Shown here: piece by piece, positions 1 through 10,762 of the stretch
How positions within the stretch are numbered: the first letter of the stretch is position 1
How the letters are laid out: every line of letters begins with the position of its first letter
Assembly: GCA_003254925.1 (NCBI GenBank)
Contig: QANZ01044257.1
Span: forward strand, 174,453 to 238,452
Direction: 5' to 3'
DNA from: Chamaecrista fasciculata
Lineage: Eukaryota > Streptophyta > Magnoliopsida > Fabales > Fabaceae
DNA length: 64,000 bases
Notes under the pieces: model-generated
What the model was told of the DNA's origin: nothing
What the model saw: the letters and a program-made list of their open reading frames with translations, nothing else
Databases searched by the model: none
Translations under genes and position numbers: made by a program

Positions 1-207
1 TGGGATTGTTGAGAAAATAATAATAATCATGATAAACACGTGACCCACTAGATTTGACTGTACCAAATTAAATAACCAGTTATAAGAAATGAGAATGAAT
101 TAGTGCTGAATCTCTTGACTCGTGTTGTGTACTGATATGTTTGTTGAAAGAATTTAGACCTCTCCGTCCATTCCATTAATTTTTGTCTAATGGACAAATA
201 AAAAAAA
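1..207. other. Paralogous flank of the reductase duplication unit
   Basis: No gene. From about 60 to 207 this matches 6128-6577 (with an extra insert there): the same run ending in the phrase caaataaaaaaa precedes a transposon in both places. Position 6128 lies upstream of the first reductase gene, so the left edge of the window is probably the upstream end of another duplication unit lying outside. Confidence 0.6.
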
Positions 208-1125
208 GGCTTAAGTTCACTTTTGGTCCCATAACTATGACAAAGGTTTCATTTTGGTCTTATAACTTTTCTTGTTGCAATTTTGGTCCCATAACTATGA
301 CAAAGGTTTCATTTTGGTCCCATAACATTTTTTGTTGCAATTTTGGTCCCATAACTTTTTTTGTTGCAATTTTGGTCTCATAACTTCTCAAAAGGTTCCA
401 CTGTTAGTCCCTTGGTGAATTCCATCCATATTTAGCCGTTAAGTATGACGTGGCATAGTGACTAGGATCATGATGTGGCAAAATAAGATGAAGTGGATTG
501 AAATAGGATCTATATGCAATATATTAAAACTTATCTATGCCCAACCACCATATATACAAAGAGTGGTACTGACAGGGACCAATCTGGTGGGGAAGAAGAG
601 ACTTCAAGCAGAAGGCACCGACGAAGTCGATGGGATCCTCAGCTAGAGTCGAACGACCAAAGCGGCAGCGACGGCAAATCGGGAAGCGGAACGAGGAAGA
701 GGAAGTCCCGTTGGGCTGACGAGGAAGAGGAAGTACCACTCTTTGTATATATTGTGGTTGAGTATAGATAAGTTTTAATATGTTGCATATAGATCCTAAT
801 TCAGTCTATTTCATCTAATTTTGCCACATCATGATCCTAGTCACTATGCCACGTCATACTTAACGGCTAAATATGGATGGAATTCACCAAGGGACTAACG
901 GTGGAACCTTTTGAGAAGTTATGGGACCAAATTTGCAACAAAAAAAGTTATGGGACCAAAATGAAACCTTTGTCATAGTTATGGGACCAAAATTGCAACA
1001 AAAAAAGTTATGGGACCAAAATGAAACCTTTGTCATAGTTATGGGACCAATATTGCAACAAAAAAAGTTATGGGACCAAAATGAAACCTTTGTCATAGTT
1101 ATGGGACCAAAAGTATACTTAAGCC
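208..1125. mobile_element. Pack-MULE-like fold-back element carrying an SF1 exon fragment
   Basis: The termini are inverted copies (left GGCTTAAGTTCACTTTTGG, right ending ...ACTTAAGCC). The element is flanked by an exact 9-bp direct repeat TAAAAAAAA at 199-207 and 1126-1134, the length typical of Mutator-like insertions, although an A-rich repeat is weaker evidence than a mixed one. The arms (208-570 and 732-1125) are near reverse complements. The right arm is built of a 60-bp tandem unit present about three times. The 161-bp loop is richer in GC and encodes an SF1-like peptide. No transposase is present, so it is non-autonomous. Confidence 0.75.
571..731 (+). pseudogene. Captured fragment of splicing factor SF1 (branchpoint-binding protein)
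   Basis: This is the loop of the fold-back element. One frame reads [19 protein letters not shown], then an Asn/Asp/Gly/Ser stretch, then [14 protein letters not shown]. Paired arginine-rich SRWDP and KSRWAD blocks are characteristic of the N-terminal region of plant SF1/BBP, ahead of its KH domain. The frame stays open from 514 to 771 but enters transposon arm on both sides, so only about 50 SF1-like residues are present and no KH or zinc-knuckle domain. I see it as a host exon fragment acquired by the transposon. Identification is by motif recognition, not alignment. Confidence 0.65.
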
Positions 1126-1479
1126 TAAAAAAAATATTTGACAATTGAGAAAATTTAATTATTTGATCTTTTATAGTTTATTCAAGATTTGACAATTGAC
1201 CTCTCCGTCCATCTAAATTGCCTGCGGTTTGCATAGAAACATTTTATTCTTTTTAATGGGTATAGTGAACCTATTGAGCTAATGTGGTAAAACAGAATCA
1301 ATACAATGATCAAATATCATTATGATTAAGTTGTACACAATATTTCACAGAAGTCAAATAGTCATATAGACATAGTAATATCTATATTATTTACAAGCTA
1401 ACAACGCTTAGTATGAATGAAAACTTCATATCACCCACTTGAGGAAGCAGGGCGACCCAACCAAGTATAAAATAAATCC

Positions 1480-2004
1480 CGGTGGCAGCATCCAGTTTCG
1501 CCTGGAGAATTCTATTCTCCCTTTGAAGCTGTACAATTACAAAGCAACAATCTCGATAAGGAATGTGGTGTTTTTTTCCCTTGTGAAGCATAAGTAAGGG
1601 CCTTTATTACATTCCTAAGAGCAAAAAGAGATTGGTTTATGGTCTTAGCTTCAGCTAAAACTTTTCCCTCACCTCATGTTTTCTCAACTTTTTCTGATCC
1701 CGCCAAGTCTACAAGAATTAGTTTTCCAGACTTCAACCAGCAGTTCATAGTCTCAGAGTTTGACATTTCATTTGATTTCAACCTGGACAAGCCCAAACAA
1801 AATTAGAAAAATAAGTTAATAAAAATAAATGTTAATTCGATGAGTGATGGCTCTGGAGTTAATTGGTAAATGTCAAAGTACCATTGAGAGCTTAATTGTA
1901 TACTTGATGCCTTCTTTTGGATGATTTAAGGAATCAAAAAGTCCATTTACAATTCTCGGAAGCAGCCCCTTCTTCTTTTCGTCAGATTTTAGTATAGCAG
2001 GCCC
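1480..2004 (-). pseudogene. Kinesin motor-domain pseudogene
   Basis: On the minus strand, 2004-1882 is an open 41-codon exon with an AG acceptor and GT donor; it reads KKKGLLPRIVNGLFDSLNH and ends KYTIKLSM, a kinesin motor segment. The next piece starts at 1782 with VEI, the expected continuation of KLSM, then loses frame. It resumes as GKLILVDLAGSEKVEKT followed by a TGA at 1676-1674, then EAKTINQSLFAL and, after a frameshift near an A-run, HIPYRD. The stretch between VEI and GKLILVDLAG, including the switch-I region, is missing. Retained introns show a DNA-level fragment rather than a processed copy. Closest in character to plant KIN-1-type motors, but subfamily is uncertain. Confidence 0.75.
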
Positions 2005-3327
2005 CTGTTTCAGAAAGGTAGTAGTAGTTTGCATTGCTGTATTTTATGTTTTACAAAATTATTAGGAACACAACAAAAAGTTCAAAAGACCAAATGAGAG
2101 ATTTCAAACGTTTTCTCAGCCAAAGCTTTAAAATAAGGTTAAATTCTTAGTTTTAAGCTTTTAATGCGTACATCTCATCTTTAACCCTTCAATCTTCAGA
2201 TAGAGGCATTTTTAAGTTGAATCTATAGGAAAAACAATTTGGCCTATCTATGAGGTTATGATGCAACTTTTATTTTTATTTTCAAATTTGTTGTCAGAGA
2301 CTCCACTTCCATTCCTGAGCATAAGAGCTAAGTAAACTAATTAAAGTTACGTATTGTTCTCGAAGAGTACTTTCTTTATCCAGTTGGGGCGTCAGCAAAC
2401 GAGGTCAAATCGGTCCTAAAAGTAGACCGGTCATTTCATGGTCAAACAAGCAAAATTGATTATATATCTCTCGTTTGAAATTCGAATACGACGAATTCAT
2501 AACTACGAGTTTCTCTTAACAAATCCTTTGAACATGAAATGAGAGACGAGAGAAATTTGACCAAATTCAATAGTGTGGGACCAAAATGAAACATTTTACC
2601 AATATTTAGGTCCAAAATGAATCATTTTGTCAACATTTGGGACCAATTTGAACATTTCGAAACATAATGGACCAAAATGAACATTAGGACATACATTTAG
2701 GACCAAAATGACCTTTGACCAAATAATTAAGTCAAACAAAATTATTAAATTTTAGTTAATTTTTTTTATATCCCTAAACCCTAAAATTTAAAAAATTTAC
2801 GTAGTATAGGGACTGATTTGATAAAAAGTAAAGTTTTAGGGATTAAATTAAGTTTGAGTGAAATATATAGACCAAATAATTAATTTTCTTTTAAAAAGAT
2901 ATAAACACTGTTATAAAGAGTTTGAGTTATTTGATTCTTTCTCTTTTCTTTTTATATTTTATCTTTTAATTTAATTGTTTTTTAAGAAAAAAAAAAAGAA
3001 TAAGTGTAAGAAACATGATTTGCAAATCCAAACATTTTCTTAATATTAACAAAAGACAATATATATCTATATATATATAGATATAAGATTAAAAGTTCAT
3101 AACTTTTGAATNAAGATATTTGAAAAGATATAAAGAGTTTGAGTTATTTGATTCTTTCTCATTTCTTTTAATTTATTTTTTCAAAAACAGAATAAGTGTA
3201 TGAAACAGGACTTGCAAATCCAAGCATTTTCTTAATAATAACAAAAGACAATATATTGAAGAGTGAAATTTCATAACTTTTGAATATATTGTTGTTTATT
3301 TTTCATCTACTTTGCGATGACTAAAAA
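2005..3327. repeat. Gene-free stretch with repeat remnants
   Basis: 2375-2745 is half of a dispersed repeat with GGGACCAAAATG phrases and a stretch like that at 15690-15800 and 54100-54330. 2911-3062 is a diverged direct copy of the reductase 3' flank at 3120-3270. A short TA-rich tract lies near 3060-3085 and one ambiguous base at 3112. A minus-strand AATAAA at 3300-3295 lies 28 nt past the stop of the next gene and is a plausible poly(A) signal. Confidence 0.55.
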
Positions 3328-5177
3328 TTACAGATAACCCTTTTCCTTGCAACATTGAATTGTTTCATCAATCATTTTCTCAAATCCATACTTGAACACA
3401 AATCCAGCATCTATGAGCTTCTTTGATGATAAATCTGGTAGCTTCCAACCATTCTTCTTTAAAGAACTACAAGAAGAAGAATATTAAAATTATTACTATA
3501 ATCATATTAGACCAAGACAAGTTATTTAATACCACAAAGTGGATCAACTAGTTGATGCTTGATGTAGTTTAACAAAATATTGAGTTTGAGAAAAGGGTAA
3601 ATCACAACATTTGCAAAAATGTATTTAAACCCTTAATCAATTAGTCCACATACCATAAGTTCTCTAGTATCTAAATTTGAACTATTTAATTGCATAAGAA
3701 ACAATAAAAATACCTTTGTTTGTCTTCCCTTTCTCATCTTTCTCAATCTATCTATGATTTTTATTAACTTAACCTTACTCTTGGCCAAAAAGAAAAAAAA
3801 CCTTACTCAGGCTGGTTTAATTTCATCATTTGATATTCTTCTTCATGGTTTACAAACTTCTCAAGTCACTTGCATAAATTGAAATTGTTAGGAAAAACAA
3901 TGAAGAGAAGAGAACCATTAAGGAAAAATATTTTGGTAATTTTACATGTTTTAGTTAAGTTTTTAACTTTTAGATGATAATTTAAATAAGCCAAACTAAA
4001 AATCAATTGTAACTTCTATAGGGTAAGAAGGATATTGTAATTAGACAAAAAGATGTGGTGAATAAGCAAAATTCTTCCTTAAATTAATAGACAAAGAAGG
4101 ACAAGAGAACTCACTCTATTGTAGGTGTTTGAATCTCTGGGTATTTTGTTGAAATAAATTCAACTATCCTTTCAAAATTTGTGAGACATGATGAACAATT
4201 ATATCTCCCCTTTGGATTAGGATGTTCAAGCAAAAATATATGTGATCTAGCCACATCATCCACATGCACCATTGGTGCCTCACTGATACTAAATTGATCA
4301 TTCTCACCTGCATCAATATTTTAAAACAATTAAAAAAAACTCAAAAAATAAGATTAGATTAAAATTCAAAACCTCTAAACTTAAGATCTAACCCAACTTT
4401 TCTACATCCTACATACCATGTGATAGATACAATGAGTGATAAACAGAGCCCGGAAGTTTAGGACAAATGAAAGGTCCAACAACAGAAGTGGGATTTAGAG
4501 AAACAACATCTAATCCATTTTCTTCCCCAAATTCAAGCATAGCCTTTTCAGTCAAAGTCTTAGAAACTGCATAAGACCATCCAAATGGCTTTGAAGCCCT
4601 AAGATATTCCACATCAGTCCAGAAACTCTCATCCAATATTGCTTCATCATCATCATCATCATCATCATCATAATCATAATCATCTTTGCCTTTGAAAGAA
4701 ATAGCAGAACTACTAGAAGTGTAAACAACTCTCTTCACAGTCTTTGAAGCAAGACATGCCTTGAGAATCCCAAGTGCTCCATTAATGGCTCTTTTGGTCA
4801 CTATCTCTTCATCTTCTCTTACCTCAAAATCAATAGGTGAAGCCACATGGAAAACCCCAATACACCCTTCAATGGCTTCCTTGAAACTCTCTGGATTTTC
4901 CAAATCTGCCTTCAGAATTTGAAGCCTTTGGGGTGCTTTTGGCAAACTTGTGAGAAAGCTAACATCTTTCTTATGATCTGCAAAAATGGTTGAAGAAATT
5001 AAGGATTTGGATTTTGCATAAAGAAAGAATCAATTAATGGAGTATTTAATTACCTGATGGGTGAGATCTAATTGTTGTATTAACAGAGTAATCATGTTCA
5101 AGCAGTGTCTTGATGATCCATGAACCAATAAACCCAGTTCCACCAGTAACACAAACTCTTCCTTTGTCTTCTTCCAT
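3328..5177 (-). CDS. DFR/vestitone reductase-like NAD(P)H-dependent reductase, copy 1
   Basis: Exons on the minus strand are 5177-5054, 4977-4417, 4307-4115 and 3466-3328: 1017 nt, 338 residues, all introns GT-AG. The protein starts [20 protein letters not shown], giving the Rossmann dinucleotide-binding GxxGxxG motif at residues 12-18. The catalytic pair is Tyr177/Lys181 in SYAVSK. These mark the extended SDR family of dihydroflavonol reductase, cinnamoyl-CoA reductase and vestitone reductase, cytosolic enzymes that reduce carbonyl groups of phenylpropanoids or flavonoids with NADPH; the substrate cannot be read from sequence. An odd acidic run, mostly Asp, occupies about residues 139-153. 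First of two minus-strand tandem copies; the short exon 1 and 76-nt first intron are shared with copy 2. Confidence 0.9.
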
Positions 5178-6577
5178 TACTTTGGATCCTTATCTAATAA
5201 TAATGCTGCAACACACAATAATATGATTTCGGTTCCTATATTATACTTATTTATTTATTTATCAATCAATCACAATTGTTTACTTTTCCTTTTACATGAG
5301 TACATGACTCACTTGCAAAATAATATTAAAATTTTTTTAAAAATATATAGAAAAGTATAAATCACAAAGGATTTGAATAAAATATAAAAAAATAGGTCAA
5401 AGTGCACTTTTGGTCCCATAACTTTTGTTTAGGTTTCAATTTGAGGTAGGTAGTTTCCTAAATATCTTTGGCGGAAAGAACACTTTTGGTTTCATGTATT
5501 TTGTTTAGGTCTCAATTTAATTTCGTAAGTTTTTTGTTAGATTTTTGGTCTTATATATTATGATCAGGTATAGAATTAGTCCCATATAATCTTATACCTT
5601 TGCAAAAAATTCCACCCTTAGTCTCTTAAACAAGAACTTTTTGAAAAGATATGATACTAATTCTACAACCTGATAAAAAAATATGATAACAATTTTGCAA
5701 CATGACCCAAATATATGAGATTAAAAGTGCAATATAGGACCAAATTGAGACCTGAGTAAAAAATATGAGACCAAAAGTGCAAAAAAAAATATAAGACTAA
5801 TTTGAAATCTGAGCAAAAGTTATAAGATCAAAAATGTACTTTGGCTTTTGTTTTTTGGATTTGACACTACCTTTTTGTCATTATTACTCGTTACAATTAG
5901 CGAGAATATGTATGTTCCCATTCATTCTCTCTCTTCAATTAGTTTATCTTTTTATTACTCCATTCTCTCTCTTCAATTTTGATATTTGCTTTTAATTGCA
6001 ATGTTGTTTCCATTTTCTCTCTCTTTTTAAAGAGAATTTACAAATTACAATCAATCCTTTTGATTTCTTAGGTCCATCCATATCTCCTTAGCAACAGACC
6101 CTTAATTTTTAAAATTTCTCTTTTTTTAACCAATTATTAGAAATGAGAATGAATTAGTGTTGAATCTTTTGACTTGTGTTGTGTATGATATATATATATA
6201 TATATACTAGGGGCTTTTCGTGTCCTAACGAGCACAGAAATATGTATATAACGTTAAATTTAACATTTGTAGTTATTCAGTGACTAAATAGTATATTTCC
6301 ATTATTTAAAAGATCAAATAATAAGTTTTCACTTTCTTAAATCTCATCCACTACTTTCTCTCTCCCATTATCTATAGAGTCGGCCAATTATCAAGTTCCA
6401 CATGTTTATTTCTTATTTTTCTAATTTTTAATTTAATTATTTTTGACCAACCAAAAGCACTCTCACACATATAATATAGTATAGATATAGATATAGATAT
6501 ATATTGATATGGTTGTTGAAAGAATTTAGACCTCTCCATTCCATTAATTTTTGTCTAATGGGCAAATAAAAAAAATA
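5178..6577. repeat. Upstream region of copy 1 with degenerate fold-back repeats
   Basis: No gene seen. 5395-5845 holds GGTCAAAGTGCACTTTTGG at the left and its diverged inverse near 5845, with more arms inside: a decayed fold-back element, TSD not readable. The sequence around 5440-5475 and 5860-5900 matches 10828-10905 upstream of copy 2, so the inserts postdate the gene duplication. 6190-6206 is a TA microsatellite at the edge of an extra insert (about 6190-6500) absent from the paralogous site at 140-150. Confidence 0.5.
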
Positions 6578-7219
6578 GGCAAAACACCTGTTGGTGCCCT
6601 TAACTTTGGAGTTAGTTTCAGTTGTGCTCCAACGTTTGTTTTGTCTTAGTTATGCCCCCAATGTTTCACATTATTGTCAATTATACCCTAACCTCAATTT
6701 TTTTGGTCAAAGTCCTATTTTGGTCCCTCAAGTTTGCTCAAAGTTTCATTTTGGTCCCTTAAGTCTCCAGCGAACATTCTGGCGAGATACACGGTGGTCC
6801 CGACGACTACAAAATCTCCTAATCCAAGGTTTTTTGGCCTCTTGAGTTCAATGGTGGCCTGCATTTTGCGAAAAAATGATCGAAAATATGATTTTCGGTG
6901 ATTGTGTAATTTTTCGGCGGATTGCTAGTCATTTTTTCGCAAAATGGAGGTCGTCATTGAACTCAGAAAGTCAAAAAACTTGTATAAGGAGTGTTTGTAG
7001 TCGTTGGAGTCGCCGTGTATCTCGCCGAAAAGTTCGCCGGAAACTTGAGGGACCAAAACGGAACTTTGTGCAAACTTGAGAGACCAAAATAGGACTTTAG
7101 CCCAAAAAAATAAAGGCTAGGGTATAATTGACAAGAATGTGAAATAATAAAATATATGAATGTTAGGGGCATAACTGAAACTGACCCCAAATGTTAAGGG
7201 CACCAATAGGTCTTTTGCC
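6578..7219. mobile_element. MULE-type fold-back element, GGCAAAACACC family
   Basis: Termini GGCAAAACACCTGTTGGTGC and its inverse (reverse complement starts GGCAAAAGACCTATTGGTGC). Arms pair from both ends toward about 6895, with an inner palindrome around the phrase CATTTTTTCGCAAAATG. The flanks are A-runs followed by TA, consistent with a duplicated target that has slipped, so the TSD is not exact. Same family as 43397-43973. No protein of its own. Confidence 0.65.
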
Positions 7220-7934
7220 AAAAAAAAATATTAGATAACTGAAAAAAAAAAATTAATTATTTGATCTTTTATGGATTATTCAAGATCTTAGTTTTTGTTT
7301 TCATTTTTTTGGCCATTGATTTTAGTTTAGTCACTACAACTTATTTCGAAAATAAGTTCTTAAATTTTGTAAAAATATTTTAGTCTTTATTATCTAAGTT
7401 TTTCATAACAATAATTAGTTAGAGAAAACTAAAATAACTAATAATGACAAAAAATCTAATATTAAAGTTTAAAAAAATTTTAATATTGTTAGTATTGGTA
7501 TTAAAATTTACTAAATTATTATTTTTATTTATTTCTTTCATAGAAACTTTTAAAAAATAACATTAATACATAATTAAGTAGTAGCGACTCAAATTTAAAA
7601 AAAAAAAATTATACATAGTGTATGGACTGATTTGAAAAAAAAATTAAGTTGTTGGGATTAAATTAAAAGTTTGAGTGAGTTTGAGTGAAATATATAGACC
7701 AAATAATTGATTTTCTTTTAAGATATTTGAAAAGATATAAAGAGTTTGAGTTATTTGATTCTTTCTCATTTCTTTTAATTTATTTTTTCAAAAACAGAAT
7801 AAGTGTATGAAACAGGACTTGCAAATCCAAGCATTTTCTTAATAATAACAAAAGACAATATATTGAAGAGTGAAATTTCATAACTTTTGAATATATTGTT
7901 GTTTATTTTTCATCTACTTTGCGATGACTAAAAA
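7220..7934. other. Intergenic, AT-rich; reductase 3' flank
   Basis: No gene seen. From about 7727 it is almost identical to 3120-3327, the 3' flank of copy 1, including the minus-strand AATAAA at 7907-7902. Confidence 0.6.
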
Positions 7935-9772
7935 TTACAGATAACCCTTTTCCTTGCAACATTGAATTGTTTCATCAATCATTTTCTCAAATCCATACTT
8001 GAACACAAATCCAGCATCTATGAGCTTCTTTGATGATAAATCTGGTAGCTTCCAACCATTCTTCTTTAAAGAACTACAAGAAGAAGAATATTAAAATTAT
8101 TACTATAATCATATTAGACCAAGACAAGTTATTTAATACCACAAAGTGGATCAACTAGTTGATGCTTGATGTAGTTTAACAAAATATTGAGTTTGAGAAA
8201 AGGGTAAATCACAACATTTGCAAAAATGTATTTAAACCCTTAATCAATTAGTCCACATACCATAAGTTCTCTAGTATCTAAATTTGAACTATTTAATTGC
8301 ATAAAAAAACAATAAAAATACCTTTGTTTGTCTTCCCTTTCTCATCTTTCTCAATCAATCTATGATTTTTATTAACTAAACCTTACTCGAGTTGGTTTAA
8401 TTTCATCATTTGATATTCTTCTTCATGGCTTACAAACTTCTCAAGTTACTTGCATAAATTGAAATTGTTGGGAAAAAAATGAAGAGAAGAGAACCATTAA
8501 GGAAAATTATTTTGGTAATTTTACATGTTTGAACTAAGTTTCTAAATTTTAGATGATAAATTAAATAAGTTAAACTAAAAATCGATCAATTGTAACTTCT
8601 ATAGAGTAAGAAGGATATTGTAATTAGACAAAAAGATATGGTGAATAAGCAAAATTCTTCCTTATATTAATAGACAAAGAAGGACAAGATAGAGAACTCA
8701 CTCTAGTGTAGGTGTTTGAATCTCTGGATATTTAGTTGAAATAAATTCAACTATCCTTTCAAAATTTGTGAGACATGATGAACAATTATATCTCCCCTTT
8801 GGATTAGGATGTTCAAGCAAAAATATATGTGCTCTAGCCACATCCTCCACATGCACCATTGGTGCTTCAATGATATTAAATTGATTGTTCCCAACTGCAT
8901 CAATATCTTAAAATAATTAAAAAAAAAAAAAGCCCATAAAAAGTAATATCGAACTAAGTTCAAAACCTCTAAATTCAAGACTTAACCCAACCTGACAAGA
9001 AAAAAAATCAAAACTTTTCTACATCCTACATACCATGTGAGAGATTCAAGGAGTGATAAACAGAGCCTGGAAGCTTAGGACAAATGAAAGGTCCAATAAC
9101 AGAAGTAGGATTCACAGAAACAACATTTAAACCATTTTGTTCTCCAAATTCAAGCACTGCCTTTTCTGTCAAAGTCTTAGAAACTGCATAAGACCATCCA
9201 AATGGCTTTAAGGCCCTAAGATATTCCACATCAGTCCACAAACTCTCATCCAATATTATTTCATCATCATCATCTTTGCCCTTGAAAGAAATAGCAGTAC
9301 TACTAGAAGTGTAAACAACTCTCTTTACTGTCTTTGAAGCAAGACATGCCTTGAGAATCCCAAGTGCTCCATCAATGGATCTTTTGGTCACTACTTCTTC
9401 AGCTTCTTTGTCTGCAAAATCAACAGGAGTAGCCACATGAAAAACTCCAATGCATCCTTCAATGGCTTCCTTGAAACTCTCTGGATTTTCCAAATCTGTG
9501 TTTAGAATTTGAAGCCTTTGGGGTGCTTTTGGCAAACTTGTGAGAAAGCTAACATCTTTCTTATGTTCTGCAAAAATGTTTGAAGAAATTGAGGTTTTTT
9601 ATTTTGCATAAATAAAGAAAGAATTAATTAATATATGGAGTAGTTAATTACCTTGGTGAGATCTAATTGTAGTATTAACAGAGTAATCATGTTCAAGAAG
9701 TGTCTTAATGATCCATGAACCAATAAACCCAGTTCCACCAGTAACACATACTCTTCCTTTGTCTTCTTCCAT
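7935..9772 (-). CDS. DFR/vestitone reductase-like NAD(P)H-dependent reductase, copy 2
   Basis: Exons on the minus strand are 9772-9652, 9567-9034, 8894-8702 and 8073-7935: 987 nt, 328 residues. The start [20 protein letters not shown] and the catalytic Tyr167/Lys171 are as in copy 1. Coding sequence and all three introns align closely with copy 1, so the duplication is recent. Differences: the acidic run is only KDDDDE, exon 2 is 27 nt shorter, and the conserved segment reads HVEDVAR rather than HVDDVAR. Intact and presumably functional; substrate unknown. Its 5' end faces copy 3, with about 4.6 kb of repeat-rich DNA between them. Confidence 0.9.
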
Positions 9773-10040
9773 TATTTTGGATCCTTCTCTACTAATAATG
9801 CTGCAACACAAAATAATATGATTTTGGTTCCTCTGTTATAACTATTAATTTAGGTATCAATCAATCACAATTGTTTATGTTTCCTTTTACATGACTCACT
9901 TGCAAATTGATATTAGAAAATTAAAAAGAATATAGAAAAGTATAAATCATAAAGGATTTGAATCGCAATAAAATATAAGGAAAAAAAAATTAAAGGGATA
10001 GGTGCGTAATAGAGTAGACTTTAGAGTTATTTTATTTTTC
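9773..10040. other. Upstream region of copy 2
   Basis: Promoter-proximal DNA homologous to 5178-5390 upstream of copy 1. No recognised cis-element that I would defend. Confidence 0.4.
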
Positions 10041-10762
10041 AGTAAACATGCACTACAGTCCCTAAAAGATATGATCGCTCACATTTTAGTCCCTGAAAGA
10101 TGTAAATGGCAGTTTTAGTCACTGAAAGATACGGTCGCTGACATTTTAGTCCCTGAAAGATGTAAATGGTAGTTTTAGTCCCTGAAAGATGCGCCATTTG
10201 GACATTATAGTTCCTCCGTCACCAACAGTTTAATATGACTAACGATGCAGCTGATTTGGCCCGTTAAACCCTCATATATCACGTTAAGTCTGTCTTCCAT
10301 TAGCCAACAGTTAAATAGGACCAAATCACGCTATTAGGATGTTATTGAAATGTTTTTTTATGTATTGTTTTCTCTTTTAGGTATGTACAAACTACAGTTA
10401 AATACATTTCTATAAGAGACTTAATGTATTTGAATGTAAAACCTAGACTAGCATATTTCAATCCACATTGGTCCTTTGCCAACTTGGACTTACAGGTGGC
10501 TAGTGTAAGATAAACTTAACGTGCCACATGAGGGTTTAACCGGCCAAATTAGCTGCACCATTAGTCATATTTAACTGTTGGTGACGGAGGGAGTATATTG
10601 TCCAAACGACGCATCTTTCAAGGACTAAAACTACCATTTACATCTTTTAGGGACTAAAATGTCAGCGACCATATCTTTCAGGGACTAAAACTACCATTTA
10701 CATCTTTTAGGGACTAAAATGTGAGCGACCATATCTTTCAGGGACTGTATTGCATGTTTACT
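10041..10762. mobile_element. Fold-back element, AGTAAACATGCA termini
   Basis: Left AGTAAACATGCACTACAGTCCC pairs with right GGGACTGTATTGCATGTTTACT. Inside each arm a unit of roughly 60-70 bp (AGTCCCTGAAAGATGTAAATGG type) is tandemly repeated. Inner arms around 10215-10270 and 10520-10600 also pair. No exact TSD is readable. The element is absent from the corresponding place upstream of copy 1, so it inserted after the duplication. Confidence 0.6.

Noticed and set aside
921..1148. Open frame with three repeats of a 20-residue unit (LWDQNETFVIVMGP...)
   Set aside because: It is the 60-bp tandem unit of a transposon arm read in frame; the opposite strand and the left arm give similar frames. 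Not a repeat protein.
3328..9772. Copies 1 and 2 as an assembly duplication of one gene
   Set aside because: They differ by a 27-nt length change, many substitutions, intron length differences and different upstream transposons, so they are real paralogues.
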